Positions 52,054 to 60,807 of a DNA stretch of 64,000 nt are shown here, one piece after another. The position numbers and the translations under genes were made by a program. The stretch lies in contig NZ_SDEA01000004.1 of the NCBI RefSeq assembly GCF_004522155.1, positions 245,214 to 309,213 on the forward strand. The letters are read 5' to 3'. Under the pieces are notes generated by a model. That model did not search any database. It was not told where the DNA came from and was given only the letters and a program-made list of their open reading frames with translations. This DNA is from Paracoccus luteus (GTDB taxonomy: Bacteria > Pseudomonadota > Alphaproteobacteria > Rhodobacterales > Rhodobacteraceae). Positions within the stretch are counted from its first letter, which is position 1. Every line of letters starts with the position of its first letter.

Positions 52054-54528
52054 ATGATGGCCAGCAAGAGCAAAGACCAACACCCTGCCCCCCTCCACAT
52101 GGAGAGCAGTTCTCGCGTCGGCGGCCATGAGCATCGCGGGCCGGGACATTCTCACGAACACGGGCATGCTCACTCGGGGCACCACGGGACGGAGCATTCG
52201 CACGCTGCGGAGGCGACTCCGACAGACAGCGTGCATCGGGTCAAGGACCCGGTCTGCGGCATGATGGTCGATCCCCATGCGACGCAGCACAAGGCCGAGC
52301 ATGCGGGGCGGCCGTATTACTTCTGCTCGGCCGGATGCCGCGCGAAGTTCCTGGCCGAGCCGGACCGCTACCTCGACCCGGCCGCTGCGGCGGCAAAGGC
52401 CGAGCCCGTGCCCGAGGGGACGATCTACACCTGTCCCATGCACCCAGAGATCCGGCAGGTGGGGCCGGGATCCTGCCCGATCTGCGGCATGGGGCTGGAG
52501 CCTGTGCTGGTCAGCCTCGAGGCGGAGCCCAATCTCGAACTGATCGATATGCGGCGCCGCTTCTGGATCGGGCTGGTGCTGACGGTCCCTGTATTCATTC
52601 TGGAAATGGGCGGCCACTTCCTCGGGCTGGACCGCTACATCGATCAGCAGACCTCGAACTGGATCCAGCTGCTCTTCGCGACCCCGGTCGTCCTGTGGGC
52701 CGGGTGGCCCTTCTTCCAGCGCGGCTGGCAGTCGCTGGTCACGCGCAATCTCAACATGTTCACCCTGATCGCCATGGGCACGGGGGCGGCGTGGATCTAC
52801 AGCGTCGTTGCGACGCTCGCGCCAGACATCTTCCCGGACGCCTTCCGCCAGCATGACGGGTCGGTCGCGGTTTATTTCGAAGCCGCAGCGGTCATCACCG
52901 TGCTCGTGCTGCTCGGACGGGTGCTGGAACTCCGGGCGCGGGAAAGCACCAGCGGCGCAATCCGGGCGCTGCTCGATCTCGCCCCGAAAACCGCACGGGT
53001 CATCCGTGATGACGGCACCGAAGAAGAGGTGCAGCTCGACACTGTCCATGTCGGCGACCGCCTGCGGGTGCGGCCGGGCGAGAAGGTGCCCGTGGATGGC
53101 GAGGTGCTGGAAGGCCGCAGCGCCGTCGACGAGTCGATGGTGACGGGCGAATCCATGCCGGTGACCAAGGAGGTCGGCTCGCGGGCGATCGGGGGGACCA
53201 TGAACCAGTCCGGCGCGCTGGTGATCGAGGCCCGCAAGGTCGGACGCGACACCATGCTGTCGCAGATCGTCCAGCTTGTCGCAGAGGCACAGCGCAGCCG
53301 TGCCCCGATCCAGCGACTTGCCGACCAGGTGTCGGGCTGGTTCGTGCCGGCGGTGATCGTGGTCGCGGTGCTCGCCTTCATCGCCTGGTCGATCTGGGGC
53401 CCGGAGCCGTGCTTCGCCTATGCGCTGGTCGTGGCGGTTTCGGTCCTGATCATCGCCTGCCCCTGCGCGCTGGGTCTGGCGACGCCGATGTCGATCATGT
53501 TCGGCGTCGGCCGCGGCGCGCAGAATGGCGTCCTGATCAAGAACGCCGAGGCGCTCGAGCACATGGAGAAGGTCGACACGATCATCGTCGACAAGACCGG
53601 CACACTGACGGAGGGGCGTCCCGCCGTCACGGCCATCGTTCCCGCTGCCGGTCTTACCGAGGAGGAGGTGCTGCGCCTGGCCGCCAGCGTCGAGCGGGCG
53701 AGCGAGCATCCGCTGGCGCTCGCCATCGTGCGCGCGGCAGAGGAGCGGGGGATCGCGACCGCACCGGTTGCGGATTTCGACTCGCCGACCGGGAAGGGCG
53801 CCTATGGCACGGTCGAGGGCAAGCGCATTCCCCTCGGCAACGCAAACTTCCTGGCCGAAGAAGGGGTCGATGTGACGCCGCTGGCCGCGCAGGCTGACCG
53901 GCTGCGCCAAGACGGGGCGACCGCGATCTTCATGGGCGTGGACGGAGAGGTCGCCGCAATCTTCGCCATCGCCGATCCGGTCAAGCCCTCCACGCCTGAA
54001 GCGCTTGCCGCGCTGAAGGCCCAAGGCATCCGCGTGGTCATGCTCACCGGCGACAACTGGACCACAGCGAAGGCGGTCGCCCGACAGCTGGGCATCGACG
54101 AGGTCGAGGCGGAGGTCCTGCCGGACCAGAAGAGCGAGGTCGTGCAGCGGCACAAGGCGGCGGGCGAGGTGGTGGCGATGGCGGGCGACGGCGTCAACGA
54201 TGCCCCTGCGCTCGCGGCCGCGGATGTCGGCATCGCCATGGGCACCGGCACCGACGTGGCGATGGAGAGCGCGGGCGTCACCCTCCTGAAGGGCGATCTC
54301 ACCGGCATTGTTCGGGCGCGGCGACTGTCTCAGGCGGTGATGCGCAACATCCGCCAGAACCTTTTCTTCGCCTTCATCTACAACGCGCTCGGTATCCCGA
54401 TCGCCGCGGGGGTGCTTTATCCGTTCTTCGGCATCCTGCTGTCGCCGATCATCGCGGCAGCCGCCATGGCGCTATCCTCGGTCAGCGTGATCGCGAATGC
54501 GTCTCGGCTGCGGGGCGTGAAGCTGTGA
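52054..54528 (+). CDS. copA: Copper-translocating P1B-type ATPase with His-rich, YHS and heavy-metal-binding domains
   Basis: An 824-residue copper exporter. The order is: His-rich N-terminus (about 20-50, [15 protein letters not shown]), YHS domain (about 63-107, [20 protein letters not shown]), heavy-metal domain with [20 protein letters not shown] (about 126-147), then the pump core. Membrane site CPC is at 469-471 ([15 protein letters not shown]), phosphorylation Asp513 (DKTGTLT), followed by SEHPLALAI and [10 protein letters not shown]. There is no GMTCxxC ferredoxin-type domain, as in SilP/CopB-like pumps with YHS. Starts ATG 52054 or 52057. Confidence 0.92.
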   Translation: MMASKSKDQHPAPLHMESSSRVGGHEHRGPGHSHEHGHAHSGHHGTEHSHAAEATPTDSVHRVKDPVCGMMVDPHATQHKAEHAGRPYYFCSAGCRAKFLAEPDRYLDPAAAAAKAEPVPEGTIYTCPMHPEIRQVGPGSCPICGMGLEPVLVSLEAEPNLELIDMRRRFWIGLVLTVPVFILEMGGHFLGLDRYIDQQTSNWIQLLFATPVVLWAGWPFFQRGWQSLVTRNLNMFTLIAMGTGAAWIYSVVATLAPDIFPDAFRQHDGSVAVYFEAAAVITVLVLLGRVLELRARESTSGAIRALLDLAPKTARVIRDDGTEEEVQLDTVHVGDRLRVRPGEKVPVDGEVLEGRSAVDESMVTGESMPVTKEVGSRAIGGTMNQSGALVIEARKVGRDTMLSQIVQLVAEAQRSRAPIQRLADQVSGWFVPAVIVVAVLAFIAWSIWGPEPCFAYALVVAVSVLIIACPCALGLATPMSIMFGVGRGAQNGVLIKNAEALEHMEKVDTIIVDKTGTLTEGRPAVTAIVPAAGLTEEEVLRLAASVERASEHPLALAIVRAAEERGIATAPVADFDSPTGKGAYGTVEGKRIPLGNANFLAEEGVDVTPLAAQADRLRQDGATAIFMGVDGEVAAIFAIADPVKPSTPEALAALKAQGIRVVMLTGDNWTTAKAVARQLGIDEVEAEVLPDQKSEVVQRHKAAGEVVAMAGDGVNDAPALAAADVGIAMGTGTDVAMESAGVTLLKGDLTGIVRARRLSQAVMRNIRQNLFFAFIYNALGIPIAAGVLYPFFGILLSPIIAAAAMALSSVSVIANASRLRGVKL

Positions 54529-54674
54529 TGTCCGGGTGGCATCGTGGGCCGTTCCCGCGAGCGCATCTGACAGGCGACATCATGCCGCGGGACGCCGGCG
54601 CATTCTCACCCGTTCGTGGGTCGCGCTCCGGACTAGCCGGTGAGATCATGGAGTCCACGAAGAAAGGTTTGACG

Positions 54675-55160
54675 ATGCGGAACGATCACACCATCGGCCG
54701 GCGGGCCGTTCTCGCGGCCGCCGCCGCACTTCCGTTCCTGCTGTCGATGCCGGCGTGGGCGCGGGCCGAGGCCCTGCCGCTCGTGACCGTCACCAAGGAT
54801 CCGTCCTGCGGCTGCTGCGACGGCTGGATCGCGCATATCGAAGCCGCGGGCTTTCCGGTGCGGGTCGTGGACTCGGACGACGTGTTCAGCCTCAAGGAGC
54901 GGCTCGGCGTGCCGGCCGAGCTGACCTCCTGCCATACGGCCGAGGTGGACGGCTATGTGGTGGAGGGTCATGTGCCAGCTGCCGCGATCCGCCGCCTGCT
55001 GGCCGAGCGGCCCTCCGGGACGGGACTTGCCATTCCCGGAATGCCTGCCGGCTCGCCCGGCATGGATTTTTCCGGGGTCGAACCCGAGCCCTATGAAGTG
55101 CTCCTGTTCGGTCCGACCACCCAGACCTTCGGGCGCTACCTCGGCGCGCAGGAAATCTGA
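54675..55160 (+). CDS. DUF411 domain periplasmic metal-binding protein (second)
   Basis: A 161-residue protein with a Tat-like signal (GRRAVLAAAAALPFLLSMPAWA). The DUF411 core differs from the first copy: VTKDPSCGCCDGWIAHIEA, TSCHTAEVDGYVVEGHVPAA and PGMPAGSPGMDF. Start ATG at 54675 behind GAAAGG; ATG 54648 is an alternative. The 54529-54674 gap after copA shows no gene. Cu resistance is the expected function. Confidence 0.88.
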   Translation: MRNDHTIGRRAVLAAAAALPFLLSMPAWARAEALPLVTVTKDPSCGCCDGWIAHIEAAGFPVRVVDSDDVFSLKERLGVPAELTSCHTAEVDGYVVEGHVPAAAIRRLLAERPSGTGLAIPGMPAGSPGMDFSGVEPEPYEVLLFGPTTQTFGRYLGAQEI

Positions 55161-55175
55161 GCCAGGCGCCTCCAC

Positions 55176-55289
55176 ATGACCGTCCACCTTGCCGCCGATC
55201 CGATGCAGCTCAAGCCGCGAGCGATGGCCCTTGCCCGCGTCAGCAGCGCATCGGCCCGGCTCGACACCGAGAAGGCAGGTGGCTCATGA
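55176..55289 (+). CDS. Small ORF of 37 codons coupled to CopL-like gene
   Basis: MTVHLAADPMQLKPRAMALA begins at 55176 and stops at 55287-55289, overlapping the next start (ATGA). No ribosome site or known family. It may be a leader that couples translation, or chance. Confidence 0.3.
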   Translation: MTVHLAADPMQLKPRAMALARVSSASARLDTEKAGGS

Positions 55290-55696
55290 GCGGGCGCTTC
55301 AGAGTTGCGTTCGCGGCGAGATGCGGCCGATTGCGCCAGTTCGCGATCGGCATCCTGTTGCTTGCCATCAGCTCCCTCGTTCTGCAGGGCGTAGCGCATG
55401 CCAGCCCGACCGGACACGCCCTCCACCGCGAACAGAGCGCGGCCACGGCGAGCCACTGCGGCCAACATCACCTGCCCGGCGATCACGGGGCAGAGACATC
55501 TGCAGGCTGCGAGAGTGATGACGGCGGCCAGATGCTGGCCGACTGCTGTCAGACCTGTCTGATCGCCGCCGTTCCCGTCGGGCCGCTGACGTTCGGGCCG
55601 TCCGTGAATGGTGAACTGTTCAGGGTCATGCACCGTGACCCGTGGGAACGATCCCCCGAAGGAATCCTGAGGCCGCCTCGTCTGATTGCTGCGTGA
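55286..55696 (+). CDS. Secreted Cys/His-rich protein, CopL/DUF2946-like (second)
   Basis: A 136-residue protein with a signal segment (QFAIGILLLAISSLVLQGVAHA). It then has HALHREQSAATASHCGQHHL, ADCCQTCLIAAVP and the end SPEGILRPPRLIAA. The pattern Cys-Cys-x2-Cys-Leu then a Pro-rich RPPR tail is the same as in the protein at 49376, but overall identity is low. The ribosome site is GGCAGGTGG. Likely periplasmic; copper binding or regulation is inferred from the motif and position. Confidence 0.6.
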   Translation: MSGRFRVAFAARCGRLRQFAIGILLLAISSLVLQGVAHASPTGHALHREQSAATASHCGQHHLPGDHGAETSAGCESDDGGQMLADCCQTCLIAAVPVGPLTFGPSVNGELFRVMHRDPWERSPEGILRPPRLIAA

Positions 55697-55807
55697 CGGC
55701 CGCTCCGGCGCGACCGCCGGCAGCGCGCACTTCGAGCCCAGACGAACTTTCGGAGACCCGCGTCCGCGAATGTGACGCCGGCCCTCCGGTGCCAAGGATG
55801 AAAACCC

Positions 55808-57334
55808 ATGAACCGAACTGCAATCGTTCTTTCCGTCAGCCTGCTGGCGGGCCTGCCGGGCGCTGCTCTCGCCCAGGCCGAACATGATACCCACCACCCG
55901 GGAACCCCGCCCGCACAAGCGGAACAGGCTCCCGCGCCCACGTCTCCCTCGGACCGGATGCCCGGCATGCAGGGCATCCCCGAGCATGGCCAGGCCATGA
56001 TGCAGGCGATGCAGCAAATGATGCAGGGGGGCATGCACGGCGGAATGGCCGCACCCGGCGCTGACGGCGCCCCAACGAGCCTTTCCAGCGCTCCCGACTT
56101 CACGCAGGCCTACGTCGCCGCGATGAATGAAATGCACGGACCGATGATGGAAGGCGTGATGGCCGGCGATCCGGATGTCGCCTTCGTCCGGGGCATGATC
56201 CCGCATCATCAGGGTGCGATCGACATGGCGAAGATCGTCCAGCAATACGGCGACGATCCGCAGACCAGGGAGTGGGCGGACCAGATCATCGCGGCGCAGG
56301 AAGGCGAGATCGTCGAAATGCAGGCCTGGCTGGCGACGAACGCCGGCGAGGCACCAACCGCCCTCGGTCAGACCGGCGGGACCGTCTACTCCGCCAACGA
56401 GGGCGGCAATTCGATCAGCGCCATCGATCTCGGCACGGGTTCGGTCGAGACCGTTGACGTCGGCGTGTCGCCGCACAATGTCGATCTGACGCCGGACGGA
56501 AATCTGCTGCTGGCGGTCGGGAGCCCTGCCGCCGATCACGCGCACGGATCGGATGACGATGGACATGCCGACACCGATGCGGGCGGAGGGGTCCTGGTGG
56601 TGCTCGATCCGGAGCGACTGTCGCAGCCCGTCGCCACTGTGGAAGTCGGCGCGCATCCGGCGCATGTCGTCGCCGACCGCAGCGGGCGCGCCTATGCTTC
56701 GCTGTCCGGCGGGAACGAGATTGCGGTCGTCGATCTCGCACAGGCCGAAGTCATCGAGCGCATCGCGACCGGCGCCTATCCGCACGGGCTGCGCCTCAGC
56801 CCGGATGAGAGCGAGATCTATGTGGCCAATGTCGAGGACGGCTCGGTCTCCGTCATCGACACGCAGGACCTGACGGAAGTTGCGCGCATTCCGGTGGGCG
56901 CAGCGCCTGTTCAGGTCGGGTTCACGCCGTCTGGCGATCAGGTCTACGTCTCGCTGCGCGACGAGAACCGGGTGGCCGTCATCGACACCTCGTCCCGGCA
57001 GGTGACGAACAGGATCGACGTCGGGCCGAACCCGATCCAGATGTTCGCGACCCCCGATGGAGCCTACGTCTACGTGGCCAATCAGGGCACCGACGCGGAG
57101 CCGAACGACACGGTGTCCGTGATCGACACGGCGACGGGAGAGGTCGTGAAGACGATCACCACCGGGGGTGGCGCCCATGGCGTGTCGGCATCGGCCGACG
57201 GGGCTTACGTGTTCGTGACCAACATTGCGGACGACACAGTGTCGATCATCGATGTCGAGAGCCAGGACGTGGTGAGGACGGTGCCGGTCGGCGATCGGCC
57301 GAATGGCATCGTCTACGGCGACTCGAGCCGCTAA
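55808..57334 (+). CDS. DUF305 - YVTN beta-propeller fusion protein, secreted
   Basis: A 508-residue exported protein (signal cleaved near ALAQ). The order is: Met/His/Gly-rich linker (QAMMQAMQQMMQGGMHGGM), DUF305 domain (about 95-175, MIPHHQGAIDMAKIVQ), then repeats of YVTN-type propeller blades from about 190 to the end (VYSANEGGNSISAIDLG, IYVANVEDGSVSVIDT, VYVANQG). An HAHGSDDDGHADTDAG metal-like insert lies in one blade. Separate DUF305 and YncE-type proteins exist elsewhere; here they are one chain. A stable hairpin follows the stop. Confidence 0.85.
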   Translation: MNRTAIVLSVSLLAGLPGAALAQAEHDTHHPGTPPAQAEQAPAPTSPSDRMPGMQGIPEHGQAMMQAMQQMMQGGMHGGMAAPGADGAPTSLSSAPDFTQAYVAAMNEMHGPMMEGVMAGDPDVAFVRGMIPHHQGAIDMAKIVQQYGDDPQTREWADQIIAAQEGEIVEMQAWLATNAGEAPTALGQTGGTVYSANEGGNSISAIDLGTGSVETVDVGVSPHNVDLTPDGNLLLAVGSPAADHAHGSDDDGHADTDAGGGVLVVLDPERLSQPVATVEVGAHPAHVVADRSGRAYASLSGGNEIAVVDLAQAEVIERIATGAYPHGLRLSPDESEIYVANVEDGSVSVIDTQDLTEVARIPVGAAPVQVGFTPSGDQVYVSLRDENRVAVIDTSSRQVTNRIDVGPNPIQMFATPDGAYVYVANQGTDAEPNDTVSVIDTATGEVVKTITTGGGAHGVSASADGAYVFVTNIADDTVSIIDVESQDVVRTVPVGDRPNGIVYGDSSR

Positions 57335-57341
57335 GGAGTTC

Positions 57342-57369
57342 GGCGCCGGAGCGGTCCAGCTCCGGCGCC
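57342..57369 (+). terminator. Perfect 11-base stem after the fusion gene
   Basis: GGCGCCGGAGC-GGTCCA-GCTCCGGCGCC begins 8 bases after the stop. There is no T run, but the stem is strong enough to act as a terminator or mRNA stabiliser. Confidence 0.6.
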
Positions 57370-57390
57370 AGACTTGGAGGCAGGGATATC

Positions 57391-57504
57391 ATGTCCGCCT
57401 ACACGGCCAGCGCCGGTCTGCGCGGAAGTGCAGGGCTTCTCCAAACGGTACTGGGTGCATCGGAATTGCCGCCGCCATCGCCCTCGTGGCTATCCAAGAG
57501 GTGA
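57391..57504 (+). CDS. Small ORF of 37 codons upstream of adenylate kinase
   Basis: MSAYTASAGLRGSAGLLQTV follows GGAGGCAGGGA, a good ribosome site, and stops 10 bases before adk. No family is recognised. A different frame over the same region has a hydrophobic stretch GIAAAIALVAIQE, so it may be the end of a broken membrane-protein gene. Confidence 0.3.
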   Translation: MSAYTASAGLRGSAGLLQTVLGASELPPPSPSWLSKR

Positions 57505-57513
57505 GAAGAGACA

Positions 57514-58116
57514 ATGAGACTGATAGTGTTCGGACCACCAGGAGCAGGGAAGGGAACGCAGGCGCAGCGCCTGGCCGAACGCCACTCGATCCCTCAGCTT
57601 TCTACAGGAGATATGCTGCGCGCTGCTGTGACCGAAGGCACCGAAACCGGGCGGCGGGTCGACGCGATCATGGATCGCGGCGAACTCGTACCCGACGATG
57701 TGGTCAACCAGATGGTATCCGACCGGATCGATCAAGAGGATTGGCGCAAAGGGTTCATTCTCGACGGCTTTCCCCGGACAGTCGCGCAGGCGGAGTCCCT
57801 GACCGCCATGCTGGAGCAAAGGGGTGTCAGGCTTGACGCAGTCATCGAACTGAAGGTCGATGAGACCTCGCTGGTCGAGCGAATGGAAAAGCGCGTCGCC
57901 GATACGCTGGCCGCTGGCGGCACGGCTCGCAGCGACGACAATCGGGATACCTTTGTCAGACGTCTCGACGCATATCGGAACAAGACGGAGCCGCTACTGG
58001 ACTACTATCGCCGAAGGAGAGAGCTCATTACGGTTGATGGAATGCAGGGCATCGACGACGTGGCGCGCGAGATTGAGGACGTACTGACCCGGCGATCCTC
58101 GGGATCACGACGCTGA
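57514..58116 (+). CDS. adk: Adenylate kinase (extra copy in the island)
   Basis: A 200-residue kinase interconverting AMP, ADP and ATP. The P-loop [15 protein letters not shown]-binding [10 protein letters not shown], the LID-less short form ([15 protein letters not shown] in the LID place) and [11 protein letters not shown] are present. No zinc LID cysteines. It follows metal-ATPase genes in the island; a housekeeping copy must lie elsewhere, as adk is normally beside ribosomal-protein genes. Its start follows AGAAGAGA. Confidence 0.9.
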   Translation: MRLIVFGPPGAGKGTQAQRLAERHSIPQLSTGDMLRAAVTEGTETGRRVDAIMDRGELVPDDVVNQMVSDRIDQEDWRKGFILDGFPRTVAQAESLTAMLEQRGVRLDAVIELKVDETSLVERMEKRVADTLAAGGTARSDDNRDTFVRRLDAYRNKTEPLLDYYRRRRELITVDGMQGIDDVAREIEDVLTRRSSGSRR

Positions 58117-58239
58117 TCCTGATCCTGGCGACAAGGAACGGTGAGGGACACCACCAGGCCGCTGCGTCCAGCGATCGATCGGCATGCTGCCTGCCGCCAT
58201 ATTGGTGCGGATTGCAGACCGCAGGCGCTCAGGCTCTTG
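58117..58239. other. Gap between metal island and phage lysis genes
   Basis: 123 bases between two genes that converge. No gene, tRNA or repeat is evident. It probably contains the terminator of both sides; the junction of island and phage module must lie in or near here. Confidence 0.4.
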
Positions 58240-58503
58240 CTAGCTTGTCTCAGGAGAGCAGGCCCGAGCCTGCTCTCTCATCACTGCGTAGTCGGTCAGC
58301 ATTTCCGCGATGATCGAGCCTTCCGGCAACCACGCCAGTTCGTCGGCGGCCCGCGTCTGTAACTCCTGACCATATTCCACGACCGGCGGACAAAGTGCCA
58401 TGATCCTTTGTTCAGAACCGACCGTCGCGCAGCCGGTCAGCAAGCTCGTCGCGATTGCGAGGGCGGCGAGCCGCCGCCTCCAGCATCCGGCGTTGGGCAT
58501 CAT
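58240..58503 (-). CDS. Rz1-like outer-membrane spanin lipoprotein (o-spanin)
   Basis: An 87-residue protein starting MMPNAGCWRRRLAALAIATS with a lipobox LLTGC, so it should be a lipoprotein. It has no conserved family name but its gene begins inside the Rz-like gene in another frame, as in Rz/Rz1 pairs. With the i-spanin it would bridge the periplasm to fuse the membranes during lysis. Start ATG 58503 behind GAGAAG; ATG 58500 is in line. Confidence 0.65.
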   Translation of the reverse strand: MMPNAGCWRRRLAALAIATSLLTGCATVGSEQRIMALCPPVVEYGQELQTRAADELAWLPEGSIIAEMLTDYAVMREQARACSPETS

Positions 58504-58669
58504 TGATCTTCTCCGTGGTCTCATAGCGTTCGGCGAGGCGGCCAGTGCGCTCGCCGGAACGCCGGAGCGCGAGCAGGAACAGAAGCACGCTGAAGCCAAC
58601 GGCGCCGTAGCGCAGCGCGGCCCGCATCCATGGGCTGGCGGCAATGCCGCCCAGCAGCGCGGCGATCAT
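58412..58669 (-). CDS. Rz-like inner-membrane spanin (i-spanin)
   Basis: An 85-residue protein with one N-terminal membrane span (ALRYGAVGFSVLLFLLALRR) followed by a coiled-coil-like, highly charged periplasmic part (RLAERYETTEKINDAQRRML). Its ATG overlaps the M15 stop by 4 bases. The second gene, Rz1-like, starts within it. This is the i-spanin / o-spanin overlap of phage lysis cassettes. Confidence 0.7.
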   Translation of the reverse strand: MIAALLGGIAASPWMRAALRYGAVGFSVLLFLLALRRSGERTGRLAERYETTEKINDAQRRMLEAAARRPRNRDELADRLRDGRF

Positions 58670-59340
58670 CGACGCCCCCGCTTCCAGTCGTCGAGCCGCG
58701 CGTAGATGGTCACGACGATGCCAACGAGTGCCACGGCGATGAACACCCAGCGCAGCGTTTCGAGATAGGACACAAGCGGCAGGATGGCGGTCTGGGTCTC
58801 GGCAAGGACGTCTCGAGCCACCTCGACGCCCGCCGCGCCCAGCGTCGCCACACCGGCCGCTCCGCCACCCTTCATGGTGCGGCTCTGCGCCAGCACTTCG
58901 CGCGCCGGCGGGGTTTCGGCAGCGAAGGGAGTCGGCCGGACCGGGAAGCGCTCGCCCCACTGCCGTGCCGGGCCGAGATCGACATGGATGAAGCCCGAGC
59001 GCGGGTAGAAACCGAAGCCGAGGAACCCCACCGCCCGCGCTGCCGCCTCGAACGCCACCGGATCGTGGTTCGCCATGGCGATGTCGAAGGCCGCGCCGTC
59101 GAGATGTTTCGACCGGGTCGCGCCGCCAACGGCGCGGTTGTGCTCGGAGCTGCGATAGGCCGAGCGGACGATCAGCGGCTTGCCCAGCCGATCGCGCAGC
59201 GCCTGCAGCTTGTCGAGCGCGGGTTCGTTGATCAGCAGCTTGCCGGTCCCTCGGCAGGCGATCTCGGCGGGCGAGAAGTTCGGCCAGCGCCAGGCATTCT
59301 TCGGCACGTCACGCCAATGGCGGTGGAAGGTCGTGGTCAT
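58666..59340 (-). CDS. M15 family D-Ala-D-Ala carboxypeptidase-like endolysin with C-terminal membrane span
   Basis: A 224-residue protein: M15 peptidase-like domain (about 15-130) with zinc ligands in SKHLDGAAFDIAM and GFIHVDLG, and SAYRSSEHNRAVGGA in between. Its C-terminal 60 residues include a membrane span (LRWVFIAVALVGIVVTIYAR). It cuts peptidoglycan cross-links in phage lysis. The membrane tail could give a combined endolysin-holin role, but this is inference. Start ATG 59340 behind GGAGGA. Confidence 0.85.
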   Translation of the reverse strand: MTTTFHRHWRDVPKNAWRWPNFSPAEIACRGTGKLLINEPALDKLQALRDRLGKPLIVRSAYRSSEHNRAVGGATRSKHLDGAAFDIAMANHDPVAFEAAARAVGFLGFGFYPRSGFIHVDLGPARQWGERFPVRPTPFAAETPPAREVLAQSRTMKGGGAAGVATLGAAGVEVARDVLAETQTAILPLVSYLETLRWVFIAVALVGIVVTIYARLDDWKRGRR

Positions 59341-59354
59341 GGGGTCCTCCAAAC

Positions 59355-59380
59355 GAAAAAACCCGCCTCGAGGGCGGGTC
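59355..59380 (-). terminator. Rho-independent terminator between DUF6127 and endolysin genes
   Basis: On the minus strand ACCCGCC-CTCGA-GGCGGGT is followed by TTTTT (59360-59356). It lies 34 bases after the DUF6127 stop. The lysis genes downstream would then need their own promoter or read-through. Confidence 0.75.
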
Positions 59381-59413
59381 ATGATGGGCTGACAGATCGG
59401 AACGAGACGACGG

Positions 59414-59701
59414 CTACGGGCCGTTGCCGAAGATCTTGAGCTTGATGGCGATGCCCGCCAGCAGCGCCAGCACGACGCCGGTGGTGATCATGCGAACTGC
59501 AGTCTGCATCGCGGTGCGGCGCACCAGCCGGATACAGTCCACCAGCGAGCGCAGATCGCGGATGTCGAGCGCGGCCTCGTCGCCGTCGAGGCCGACATCG
59601 GCAAGCGCACGCTTCGCGCCTTCCTCAGCCGCCCGGGTCAGGATCGCCTCGAACTCGGCGTCCGGCATGCGGACGTAGCCTTCGGATCGGGGTGGGTTCA
59701 T
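59414..59701 (-). CDS. DUF6127 family small phage protein
   Basis: A 95-residue protein with a C-terminal membrane span (MITTGVVLALLAGIAIKLKI). The N-terminal part has SEGYVRMPDAEFEAILTRAA, consistent with the DUF6127 family found in tail-lysis regions of alphaproteobacterial prophages (recalled). ATG behind AAAGGAGG. Function unknown; a holin-like role is possible from the span and place. Confidence 0.6.
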   Translation of the reverse strand: MNPPRSEGYVRMPDAEFEAILTRAAEEGAKRALADVGLDGDEAALDIRDLRSLVDCIRLVRRTAMQTAVRMITTGVVLALLAGIAIKLKIFGNGP

Positions 59702-59720
59702 CGGTTCCTCCTTTCGCCGC

Positions 59721-60797
59721 TCAGCCGATCTTGCAGCCCCAGAAGGACGTGTGGTCGGCCGCGAAGTAGCCGTCCGCGACCCGGAAATACCCCTGCAGCT
59801 CGACGGTATCGCCCGCAGTCAGCGGGACCATCGTCTGCAGCCAGATGGCAGTGGCGAGCGAGACGTGGGTCGCGGAGATTTCGCCGAGGGAGCCGCGAAT
59901 TTCGGTCGTCCCGTTCAGCACGAGCCGCCCGCGCATGTGGGCCGTGGCGCTGGCGTTGATCTTGTAGAGCAGCGTCGCGCCGAAGAGGTAGGTGCCGTCT
60001 GCGGGTGCCACGAAGTGGTTGTTTGCGGCGTCGAACGCGCCCTGATCGTTGGTGTCGGTGTTGTTGAGGCCGATCTTCGTCCATGTCCCGACGCCGACAT
60101 AGTTGTCGTAGTTGGTCCAGGCCTTGAACCGTGGCAGCCGGGGCTGGTCGACGATGCCGGTGGCGTTGTCGACACTGAGCCCGTCGAAGAAGGTGCTGCC
60201 GTCGGCGGAGACTGCCAGCCGGAAGCGGTCCGAACCGAAGAGGCCGACCAGCGCCTTGGTCACGAAGCCGGTCTGCAGCGTGAGGCCGAGATCGTCGCCC
60301 GCGGCCTCCTTGTTCATGGTGTAGAGGAGATCGCCTGTGCCGCCCTCGGCGATGGTCTTCGCGGTCCAGAGCGCAGCGTTGAGCTTGGCCGAGAATGGGT
60401 TCGACCCATCCGCTGTCGTGCCGACGCCCAGCATCGCCATATTCTGCAGCGCCGTGGGCGTGGTGCCGATCCAGCTCGCGCCGCCGTAGACCAGCAGCAG
60501 GCCCTCGTCCTCGACCCACGCGCGCCAGCCGGTCCTCGGTGGCAGACGCAGCCACGCCCCGTCCGTCCAGAGCGCCACGTTCAGGTCCCAGCCGGCCCAG
60601 TCGCCCGTCGCGCCCGAGCCGACGATGTAGCGGTCGCCATCGGCCGGGCTGCCGGGCGGGGCGGTCAGGTCCCGGTCGAGGACCGAGAGCTGGACGAGCC
60701 CGTCGAGAAGCCGCAGCGCCTCGTTGTGGGTGACGTGCTTCTGGGCCTGCGCGGCGAGGACGTAGGGCAGCAGGAGATGGGTCGTGGTGTCGGACAT
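59721..60797 (-). CDS. DUF2793 domain phage tail protein
   Basis: A 358-residue protein whose start MSDTTTHLLLPYVLAAQAQK plus HVTHNEALRLLDGLVQLSVL is typical of DUF2793, a family in phage and gene-transfer-agent tail regions of Rhodobacteraceae. The C-terminal ~130 residues (TYLFGATLLYKINASATAHM) look like a C1q/TNF-like domain of receptor-binding fibres. It follows the baseplate gene by 10 bases. Confidence 0.8.
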   Translation of the reverse strand: MSDTTTHLLLPYVLAAQAQKHVTHNEALRLLDGLVQLSVLDRDLTAPPGSPADGDRYIVGSGATGDWAGWDLNVALWTDGAWLRLPPRTGWRAWVEDEGLLLVYGGASWIGTTPTALQNMAMLGVGTTADGSNPFSAKLNAALWTAKTIAEGGTGDLLYTMNKEAAGDDLGLTLQTGFVTKALVGLFGSDRFRLAVSADGSTFFDGLSVDNATGIVDQPRLPRFKAWTNYDNYVGVGTWTKIGLNNTDTNDQGAFDAANNHFVAPADGTYLFGATLLYKINASATAHMRGRLVLNGTTEIRGSLGEISATHVSLATAIWLQTMVPLTAGDTVELQGYFRVADGYFAADHTSFWGCKIG

Positions 60798-60807
60798 GGG
60801 ATGGCCT

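Noticed and set aside
51499..54153. 884-codon open frame opposite copA
   Set aside because: Antisense to a clear P-type ATPase; low-complexity Arg/Asp/His content.
55136..57178. 680-codon open frame opposite the DUF305 fusion
   Set aside because: Shadow; Arg/Gly/Asp-rich without a fold.
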